From JBQCHF01 sp051954955 (GTDB lineage: Bacteria; Actinomycetota; Actinomycetes; Motilibacterales; Motilibacteraceae), in NCBI GenBank assembly GCA_051954955.1, contig JBQCHF010000044.1:1-64000 (forward strand): DNA of 64,000 bases, written 5' to 3'. Below the pieces are notes generated by a model. It was not told where the DNA came from. It worked only from the letters and a program-made list of their open reading frames with translations, and made no database searches. How positions within the stretch are numbered: the first letter of the stretch is position 1; every line of letters begins with the position of its first letter. Position numbers and translations under genes: made by a program. Positions 58,194 to 64,000 of the stretch are shown one piece after another.

Positions 58194-59618
58194 CTACACG
58201 CCGGCCGGCCTCGGCTGGCTGGGGTGCGGCTCGTCGCCCAACCGCTCCTGCTCGCGCCACATGAGGACCTTCAGCTCCTCGCGCACCTGCCGGTACGACG
58301 GGTCGTCGTAGACGTTGCGCAGCTCGGCCGGGTCGGCCGCGAGGTCGTAGAGCTCCCACTCGGGCGGATAGGTGTATCCGCCGCAGCCGGGGATTCCCAA
58401 GCCGTCGTTGTAGAAGTAGATGAGCTTGTGCCGCTCGGTCCGGTAGCCGTAGTGCGCCGGCGCCTTGTGGAACACGTCGTCGTGCTCCCAGTAGCGGTAG
58501 TACATCCCGGTGGCCGCGGGCTGCTCGGGAGCGCCGAGCAGGTCGGCGAAGAAGCTGCGTCCCTGCATGCGGGGGTGGTGCTCCACCCCGGCGGCGTCCA
58601 GGATCGTCTGGGCGAGGTCGACGTTGGTGACGATGCCGTCGAACACCTGGCCCTGGGCGAGCCGGCGCGGGTAGCTGAGCACGAAGGGCATCCGCAGCGA
58701 CTCCTCGTACATGAACCGCTTGTCGAACCAGCCGTGGTCGCCCAGGAAGAACCCCTGGTCCGAGGCATACATCAGCAACGTGTCCTCGAAGAGCCCGCGC
58801 TCCTCCAGCCAGTCGACGACCCGACCCACGTTGTCGTCCACGGACGCCACGCACTCGAGGTAGTCCTGCATGAAGCGCTGGTACTTCCACAGCGCCAGCT
58901 CCTCGTAGGACAGGCCCTCGGGCGGGTCGACCTTGAGGTCCTCGGCGGCCAGGTGCTCGGCCACCCGCATGGCGGCCCGCCGAGCCGACGTCGAGCGGGT
59001 GGCGTAGTCGTCGTCGAAGGTGGCCGGCACCGGGATCGGGTCGGCGTAGAGGCCGCGGTGGGCGTCGTCCACCTCCCAGGGACGGTGCGGTGCCTTGTGG
59101 TAGATCAGCACGCACCACGGGTCCTCGCCGTGCAGGCCCTCCAGCCAGCGCAGTGCGAGGTCGGTGATGACGTCGGTGGCGTAGCCGTCCACGGTGCGCA
59201 GCCCGTCCTCGGACAGGAAGCGGGGGCTGACGTACTCGCCCTGCTCGATCAGCACGTCCCAGTAGTCGAAGCTCTGCGGGTCGTGGCCCTCGCCGTCGCC
59301 CATGTGCCACTTGCCGATCATCGCGGTGCGGTAGCCGGCCGCCTTCAGCTGCGAGACGAACGTCGGCTGACTGGCGTCGATCGGGGTGACCAGGGTGGAG
59401 ACGCCGTTCACGTGGCTGTAGGTGCCGGTGAGGATCGAGGCCCGGCTCGGCGAGCAGAGCGCGTTGGTGGCGAAGCAGTTCTCCAGCCGCCAGCCCCGGT
59501 GCGCGATCTCGTCGATGCGGGGCGTGCTGTTGACGACCGAGCCGTAGGTGCCGATGGCGTGCGAGGCGTGGTCGTCGGTCAGGATCATGACGACGTTCGG
59601 CCGCCGGCTGCTGGGCAT
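58194..59618 (-). CDS. Sulfatase
   Basis: 474 residues, no signal peptide, so probably cytoplasmic. NVVMILTDDHASHAIG holds metal-binding aspartates. LCSPSRASILTG holds Cys55 in CxPSR, to be converted to formylglycine, then YRTAMIGKWHMGD and DQGFFLGDHGWFDKRFMYEESLRMPFVL. It fits the type I sulfatase subgroup acting on small organosulfates or carbohydrate sulfates. The modifying enzyme is not nearby. It is divergent from a ROK regulator across 175 bases, so expression is likely controlled by it in response to a sugar. RBS AGGAG just before the ATG. It ends 4 bases past murD2, convergent. Confidence 0.92.
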   Translation of the reverse strand: MPSSRRPNVVMILTDDHASHAIGTYGSVVNSTPRIDEIAHRGWRLENCFATNALCSPSRASILTGTYSHVNGVSTLVTPIDASQPTFVSQLKAAGYRTAMIGKWHMGDGEGHDPQSFDYWDVLIEQGEYVSPRFLSEDGLRTVDGYATDVITDLALRWLEGLHGEDPWCVLIYHKAPHRPWEVDDAHRGLYADPIPVPATFDDDYATRSTSARRAAMRVAEHLAAEDLKVDPPEGLSYEELALWKYQRFMQDYLECVASVDDNVGRVVDWLEERGLFEDTLLMYASDQGFFLGDHGWFDKRFMYEESLRMPFVLSYPRRLAQGQVFDGIVTNVDLAQTILDAAGVEHHPRMQGRSFFADLLGAPEQPAATGMYYRYWEHDDVFHKAPAHYGYRTERHKLIYFYNDGLGIPGCGGYTYPPEWELYDLAADPAELRNVYDDPSYRQVREELKVLMWREQERLGDEPHPSQPRPAGV

Positions 59619-59626
59619 CGGGCTCC

Positions 59627-59659
59627 TCGATGACTTATTCCATCGATGAGAGTAAATAG
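59627..59659. promoter_or_regulatory. AT-rich operator candidate between sulfatase and ROK genes
   Basis: TCGATGA at 59627-59633 and again at 59643-59649 flanks CTTATTCCA, followed by GAGTAAATAGG. This is the only A/T-rich block in the surrounding kilobases. It sits in the 5' leader of the sulfatase gene and could be a binding site of the divergent ROK repressor. No perfect palindrome. Confidence 0.35.
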
Positions 59660-59793
59660 GCCACCGCGGAGCGTCAAGGTGTCTCCCGGGTGCGGAGGCC
59701 GTCACGATCCCGTCGGCAGGGCGAGGGAGAAGGCTTCGACCGCACTGTGGAGGAAGTCGGACTAGGTTCGGCTCACCGAGTCGAGGAGGCGAT

Positions 59794-60960
59794 GTGAGCG
59801 AGCAGGGCGGCCACGGCGGTCCGGCCGCTGCCGGCCGGGCGCCGCACCAGGGCACGCTGCTGCGCCTGCTGCGCGAGCACGGACCGACCTCGCGCAGCGG
59901 CCTGGCCGAGCTGACCGGTCTCTCGCCCACCACGGTGGGCAAGGCGGTGGGCCCGCTGGTGGAGTCCGGAGTGCTCCGCGAGGTCGCCGAGCCGCCGCGC
60001 GGCGGGCTCGGACGGCCCGCGCTCCTGCTGCACCCGGTGCCGGAGGCGGTCGCTGTCTGCGGGGTGCAGATCAGCGTCGGCACCGTGCGGGTGGGCCTGG
60101 CCGACGGCTCGGCGGACGTCCGCGCGCTGCGGGTGCTCCCCGTCGCCGTCGGCGCCGACCCGCGGACCGTGCTGGGCGCCATCGCCGGTGCGGTGCGAGA
60201 GCTGCTCGACGACCATGGCGGCACCTGCCTCGGCGTCGGGGTGGCCGTCCCCGGCCCGGTCGACCCCGACGGTCGCCGGGTCCGGCTCGCCGCCAACCTC
60301 GGCTGGCGGGACGTGCCGGTGGCGGACGTCCTCGAGGAGCAGCTCGGCCTACCCGTGGTGGTCGACCACAACGTCCGCTCGATGGCGCTGGGGGAGGCCC
60401 GGTACGGCGGCCGCGGCACGGACACCCTCGCCTACCTCTACGTGCGGACCGGTGTGGGCCTGGGTCTCACCCTGGACGGGCAGCCCTTCTACGGCGGCGC
60501 CGGCGGCGAGAGCCACCTGGGCCACGTGAAGGTGGTCGACGACGGCATCCTGTGCTCCTGCGGCGCGCACGGCTGCCTGGAGACCGGCGTGGCCGAGCCC
60601 TACCTGCTGCGGGCGCTGGCCGCCCTCGACGTCGATCCCGCACCCGGGGTGCTGCCTGCCCTGCACGCCGCCGCCGCGGCCGGCAACGCCGGGGCGGTGG
60701 TGCTGGAGGAGCGGGTGCTGGACACCCTGGCCGGCGCCCTCGCCACCGTCGTCGACCTGTTCACCCCCGGCCTGGTGCTGGTGGGCGGCCTGCTGGCCGA
60801 AGCGCCCGAGCGTCAGGTCACGACGCTGCGCGAGCGCACCCGGGACCGGCTGTTCCCCCTGCTGCGCGAGGACTTCCGCCTGGAGCGGGCCGACGGCTCC
60901 GACGCCGCCCTGGTGCGCGCCGCCGCAGCGGTAGCCCTGGAGCGCCTGCACTACGCCTGA
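59794..60960 (+). CDS. ROK-family transcriptional regulator
   Basis: 388 residues. An N-terminal winged helix-turn-helix (HQGTLLRLLREHGPTSRSGLAELTGLSPTTVGKAVGPLVE, about 18-53) precedes a ROK sugar-kinase fold: VGVAVPGPVDPDGR, DHNVRSMALGEARYG, and VRTGVGLGLTLDGQPFYGGAGGESHLGH. The ROK zinc site is C-S-C-G-A-H-G-C-L-E. Probably a sugar-responsive repressor of the divergent sulfatase gene. The GTG follows GAGGAGG. Confidence 0.88.
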   Translation: MSEQGGHGGPAAAGRAPHQGTLLRLLREHGPTSRSGLAELTGLSPTTVGKAVGPLVESGVLREVAEPPRGGLGRPALLLHPVPEAVAVCGVQISVGTVRVGLADGSADVRALRVLPVAVGADPRTVLGAIAGAVRELLDDHGGTCLGVGVAVPGPVDPDGRRVRLAANLGWRDVPVADVLEEQLGLPVVVDHNVRSMALGEARYGGRGTDTLAYLYVRTGVGLGLTLDGQPFYGGAGGESHLGHVKVVDDGILCSCGAHGCLETGVAEPYLLRALAALDVDPAPGVLPALHAAAAAGNAGAVVLEERVLDTLAGALATVVDLFTPGLVLVGGLLAEAPERQVTTLRERTRDRLFPLLREDFRLERADGSDAALVRAAAAVALERLHYA

Positions 60961-61025
60961 GCCCTGACCGTCCGGGGAGGCGGCCGCCCGGGGTGCAGCC
61001 GCTCGGGTAGGTACCCGCCCGGATC

Positions 61026-61041
61026 TGAGTAGCGCTGCTCA
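61026..61041. promoter_or_regulatory. Small imperfect palindrome upstream of MFS-acyltransferase gene
   Basis: TGAGTAGCGCTGCTCA is a near-perfect 16-bp dyad (14 of 16 positions) centred on AGCGCT, 36 bases before the gene start. It could be a regulator site; no matching regulator is identified. Confidence 0.3.
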
Positions 61042-61076
61042 TCACCTCCTGCCGCGCCGGCATCGACAGTTCCGGC

Positions 61077-63293
61077 ATGACCTCGCGCCCCGCCACCACC
61101 ACCCCGGTCCGCACCCACATCCCCACCGCCCCCTCCTCCCGTGATCAAGCAGGAATGGTGAGCCCCCCTCACCATTCCTGCTTGATCACGTCTGAGGGTG
61201 ACCTGGCCCGGGCCCGCCGCGGCTTCCTCGGCTACGACTGGGCCAACTCCGGCTGGCTCACCGTCGTCACCACCGCTGTCGGCGGTCCCTACCTCGACGC
61301 CCTGGCCGCGCACGGCGGGCCGCTCCGGGTTGGCCCCGCGCAGCTCCCTCCCGCCCTGGTGCTCCCGGCCACCCTGGTGCTCGCCGTGCTGGTGCAGATG
61401 GTCCTGCTGCCCCTCCTGGGGCGTCGGGTGGACGCCGGGGCCCCGCCGGCCGCTCTGGTCCGCCGGTTCGCGCTCGCCGGCGGCGCGGCCGGGCTGGTGC
61501 TGGCCGCCGCGCCGTCGGGCGACTGGTGGCCGGTCGCCGCCCTGGCCATGGCCGCCACCACCGTCTGCTTCGGCGCCGCGATGGTGCCCTACAACAGCCT
61601 GCTTCCCCGGCTCGCCCCCGGCCGCGAGGCCGACCGGCTCTCGGCCCGGGCGTTCGCCGCCGGCTACGTCGGCGGCGGGCTGCTGCTCGCGCTCGCGCTG
61701 CTGCTGCTCGCCGTCGGGCCGCTGGGGCTGGGCCAGGCAGCGCTGGTGCGCGTGGCGATCGGCGGCGCCGCCCTGTGGTGGGCGGGCTTCGGCATCCTCG
61801 CTGCCCAGCGGCTGGCGGCTGCGCCGGTCCTGTCCCAGCCGGTCTCCGACGAGCCGTCGGAGGTGAAGCGGGTCGGCACCCTGCGGCTGCTGCGCGACCT
61901 CCCCCAGCTGCGCGCGGCGCTGCTCGGTTCGCTGCTGCTCGGCGACGCCGTCGGTGCGGTGGTCGCCCTCTCGGCCACGGTGCTCACCCATGAGCTGTGG
62001 ACCTCGCGAGGCCTGGGCGCGGCTGGGGCCACCGGCACCCTGCTCACCATCGTCCTGCTCATCCAGGTGCTCGCGGCGCCGGCCGCGGTGGTCTGCGGCC
62101 GCCTCGCCCGTCGGATAGGCGCCCGACCGGTGCTGCTCGGCTGCCTGGCGGGTTGGGTCGTCGTGCTGACCTACGCCTTCCTCCGCCTGCACACCCTCGC
62201 CGACGCCTACGTCCTCGCCGTCGGGGTGGCCCTCGTCCTCGGCGGCTCGCAGACCCTGGCCCGATCGCTGGTGTCCCAGTGCACGCCGCCGGCGCACGCC
62301 GGGGCGGTGTTCTCGGTGACCCAGCTGGCCGAACGTGGGACGGCCTGGATCGGCCCGAGCGTGTTCGCCGCGGCGCTGCTGCTCACCGGCTCCTACCGCG
62401 CCGCGCTGGCGTCGCTGCTCCTGCTCTTCGTGGTCGCCGCCGTGGCGCTCGCCCGGGTGGACACCGCAACCGGCCGCAGCGAGGCCGAGACCTACAGCCC
62501 GTCGGAGCAGTACGAGCTGCGCCGCCTCGCCGTCGGCGACGCCCGGATCCCGGCACGCTCCGGCCGAGCCCTCTACGCCGCCGCGGCTCTCGCCCTGGAC
62601 GCCGTGCTGCGCGCCCTGGCCGTGCTCCGGGTGCAGGGCCAGCGGCTCCCGGCCGGCGGGGTGGTCGTCGTGGCCAACCACCGCTCGGTGGCGGACGGCC
62701 CGCTGCTCGCCGTCGTCGGCCGCCGTGGCGGGCGGCAGCTGCGGATGCTCGGCACCGCGGGCGTCTTCACCGTCCCCGTGCTCGGCCGGCTGCTGCTCGC
62801 GGCCGGCATGGTGCCGGTGAAGCGACGCACCGTGCACGCGGCCGACGCCGTGGCCGGTGCGGTCGGGCTGCTCCGGTCTGGCGAGGCGGTCGCGCTGTTC
62901 CCCGAGGGACGGATCACCGACCGGGAGGACGGGCTGCCCGAGACGCTGCGCAGCGGGGCGGTGCGGCTGGCGCTGGCGGCCGGTGTGCCGGTGGTGGCGG
63001 TCGGCACGGCCGGCAGCGAGGACGTCGTGCCCGGGGGCACGTGGCTCCCGAGCCTGCCCCGGCTGGGTCGGCCGCGCGCCCGGGTGGTCGCCCGGGTCAG
63101 CGCCCCGCTGGACCTGCACGCCGCGCTCGGGCTGCCCGCCGGCCCGTTGGCCGACCCCGACCCCGCCCTGGTCCGCGAGGCGAGCGCGCTGGTGCACACG
63201 CTGCTGTGCTCCGAGGTGCTCGCCGCCGGCACCGCCCGGGCGACGTCGCCCGCCCGCCGCCCGGTGCTGGCGCGGGACGGCGGCTGGTCGTGA
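61077..63293 (+). CDS. MFS transporter - PlsC-type acyltransferase fusion
   Basis: 738 residues. Residues about 45-465 are a twelve-helix MFS domain of the UMF1-like type (GFLGYDWANSGWLTVVTTAVGGPYL; MVPYNSLLPRLAPGREADRLSARAFAAGYVGGG). From about 500 comes a 1-acylglycerol-3-phosphate acyltransferase domain: VVVVANHRSVADGPLL (catalytic HX4D, His at about 535), AGMVPVKRRTVHAADA, ALFPEGRITDREDGLP and VPVVAVGTAG. This resembles LplT-Aas type proteins that move lysophospholipid across the membrane and reacylate it. The ATG at 61077 is 6 nt after GACAGT; a 23-bp hairpin lies inside codons 22-38. Confidence 0.88.
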   Translation: MTSRPATTTPVRTHIPTAPSSRDQAGMVSPPHHSCLITSEGDLARARRGFLGYDWANSGWLTVVTTAVGGPYLDALAAHGGPLRVGPAQLPPALVLPATLVLAVLVQMVLLPLLGRRVDAGAPPAALVRRFALAGGAAGLVLAAAPSGDWWPVAALAMAATTVCFGAAMVPYNSLLPRLAPGREADRLSARAFAAGYVGGGLLLALALLLLAVGPLGLGQAALVRVAIGGAALWWAGFGILAAQRLAAAPVLSQPVSDEPSEVKRVGTLRLLRDLPQLRAALLGSLLLGDAVGAVVALSATVLTHELWTSRGLGAAGATGTLLTIVLLIQVLAAPAAVVCGRLARRIGARPVLLGCLAGWVVVLTYAFLRLHTLADAYVLAVGVALVLGGSQTLARSLVSQCTPPAHAGAVFSVTQLAERGTAWIGPSVFAAALLLTGSYRAALASLLLLFVVAAVALARVDTATGRSEAETYSPSEQYELRRLAVGDARIPARSGRALYAAAALALDAVLRALAVLRVQGQRLPAGGVVVVANHRSVADGPLLAVVGRRGGRQLRMLGTAGVFTVPVLGRLLLAAGMVPVKRRTVHAADAVAGAVGLLRSGEAVALFPEGRITDREDGLPETLRSGAVRLALAAGVPVVAVGTAGSEDVVPGGTWLPSLPRLGRPRARVVARVSAPLDLHAALGLPAGPLADPDPALVREASALVHTLLCSEVLAAGTARATSPARRPVLARDGGWS
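61140..61190. repeat. Perfect 23-bp hairpin within 5' coding region
   Basis: Left arm 61140-61162 (begins CGTGATCAAGCAGGAATGG) and right arm 61168-61190 (ends CCTGCTTGATCACG) are perfectly complementary around CCCCC. The outer part shares CGTGATCA with the A-type palindromes. If the ATG at 61077 is the start, it encodes part of the N-terminus (SRDQAGMVSPPHHSCLI). Confidence 0.8.
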
Positions 63294-63365
63294 CCCTCCG
63301 ACGGCGGGACCTCCCGGAACGCTCGCCCACCTGCCAGGATCGGAGCACCGAGCGAGGGGGGCGAC

Positions 63366-63941
63366 ATGGACCAGGACGGGCACCAGCCGTCGACGTCGCT
63401 CGAGGCGCTCTACGCCGCCGTGCCGGCCGCGGAGGAGGAGGACCTCTTCGAGCAGGCCGCCGCGGACGAGCGGAGCGCCCTCACCGCGCTGGTCCTGGCC
63501 GAGCTCGCCGAGCTGGCCGGCGACGCTCCCGGGGAGGAGCCGGCCGCCCGGGTCCGGCGGCAGGAGGACCCCGAGGACTGGAGCCTGCCGGCCCTGCTCG
63601 CCCCGGAGCCCGGCGCGCAGTGGCGGTCGGCCCTGGCGCTGGCCCGGGAGCTCGGCGAGCCGCAGGTGGTCACGGGGGCGGACGGCAGGAGCGAGCTCCG
63701 GATGCGGCTCCCCTCGTCAGCCGCGCTGGGCGGGGCGTGGCGCAGCGTCATGAGCGGGGACGAGCCGGACTGGGCGACGGTGTGGGACGACGCGGCAGAG
63801 CAGCTGGGCCTGCCCACCCGGCCAGAGCACACCCTGCTGGCGCGCCTGGTCGCCGTGCTGCTCGAGGCCGAGCTGCCCGCGCCGATCGTCGCCGACGCCC
63901 TCGGCCGCTGCCTGGACGACGCCGGCGGCCGGGCGACCTGA
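63366..63941 (+). CDS. Hypothetical protein, acidic
   Basis: 191 residues, strongly acidic N-terminal half (SLEALYAAVPAAEEEDLFEQAAADE) with helical leucine/alanine pattern. A more globular C-terminal part follows (GGAWRSVMSGDEPDWATVWDDAAEQLGLP, then HTLLARLVAVLLEAELPAPIVADALGRCL). No signal or membrane segment. The ATG follows GAGGGGGG at 63353-63361. No family recognised. It lies just downstream of the MFS-acyltransferase gene, 72 bases away, with its own leader. Confidence 0.65.
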   Translation: MDQDGHQPSTSLEALYAAVPAAEEEDLFEQAAADERSALTALVLAELAELAGDAPGEEPAARVRRQEDPEDWSLPALLAPEPGAQWRSALALARELGEPQVVTGADGRSELRMRLPSSAALGGAWRSVMSGDEPDWATVWDDAAEQLGLPTRPEHTLLARLVAVLLEAELPAPIVADALGRCLDDAGGRAT

Positions 63942-63955
63942 CGGCCTGGCTCGCG

Positions 63956-64000
63956 CTACTCCTCGGCGGGGAGCCCGGCCAGCTCGGCCAGGCGCGCGGC
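63956..64000 (-). CDS. C-terminal end of a gene cut by the window edge
   Basis: On the minus strand an open frame from the right edge ends with AARLAELAGLPAEE and TAG at 63956-63958. Codon use (third-position G/C) fits a real gene, but only 14 residues are visible, so no product can be named. Confidence 0.4.
   Translation of the reverse strand, partial: AARLAELAGLPAEE

Noticed and set aside
61155..61200. Start codons inside the hairpin (ATG/GTG at 61155-61160, TTG at 61182) for the MFS gene
   Set aside because: They would lie in a perfect stem with no ribosome site. The ATG at 61077 fits the leaderless pattern better, though experimental mapping could reverse this.

Overview
The window is a very GC-rich chromosomal segment of a high-GC Gram-positive actinobacterium. 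Codon third positions are almost all G or C, and GTG starts and 4-base ATGA/GTGA gene overlaps are common. Gene content fits a Geodermatophilaceae-like or related frankialean actinomycete: a conservon (sensor kinase, roadblock protein, DUF742, GTPase), the bacterial proteasome activator Bpa with its GQYL tail, MurL/MurD2, a spore-photoproduct-lyase-like radical SAM protein, and MreB beside a RodA-PBP protein. This family-level placement is inference. No rRNA, tRNA, phage, transposase or CRISPR array was seen. Nearly all the DNA is genic, with 59 protein genes called, two of them cut by the window edges.

Layout. 1-8107: a truncated membrane protein, a GT87-like glycosyltransferase, a larB-larC-channel operon, and DUF4446-pheA. 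8245-11709: a translationally coupled PAP2 / lipid-kinase / YihY operon plus a second PAP2 enzyme. 11778-15408: serS, two HAD phosphatases and a SET-domain protein. 15697-22167: MreB, a fused RodA-PBP polypeptide with a pseudokinase upstream, and Bpa. 22256-25995: a cysteine-desulfurase-like enzyme, a quinone oxidoreductase and MoeA. 26264-31902: the conservon. 31961-34171: DUF6457, MobA, DUF3037 and a HipA-like kinase. 34298-43680: transporters and assorted metabolic genes (SDR, SPL-like radical SAM, GNAT, quinone oxidoreductase, enoyl-CoA hydratase, DUF192). 43838-45183: a secreted protein with two tiny membrane proteins. 45269-47474: divergent G6PDH and a methyltransferase. 47606-53066: a thiamine locus (thiE, thiOSG, cytX, thiD) with two TPP riboswitches. 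53132-64000: an iron-type dehydrogenase, a Gfo/Idh/MocA enzyme, murL-murD2, a sulfatase/ROK divergent pair and an MFS-acyltransferase fusion.

Themes. Cell-wall growth recurs: SEDS-PBP fusion, pseudokinase, MreB, and the MurD2/MurL route to D-glutamate in the stem peptide. Thiamine synthesis and precursor uptake form one coherent block under riboswitch control. About ten genes show the same start architecture, a TANNNT -10 box ending 6-7 nt before the start codon. This implies leaderless mRNAs and was used to choose starts.

The least explained material is between genes: several families of strongly palindromic elements. One is a modular 92-bp element with GATCACG...CGTGATC hairpins. A second has CGTGATCATGCAAT arms and supplies stop codons to convergent genes. 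A third is a near-perfect hairpin in two copies. A fourth is a two-copy 79-bp repeat open on both strands. A 23-bp perfect hairpin lies inside the 5' end of a coding region. The strongest candidates for new biology are the RodA-PBP fusion with its pseudokinase neighbour, the secreted-protein/small-membrane-protein cluster, and these repeat families.
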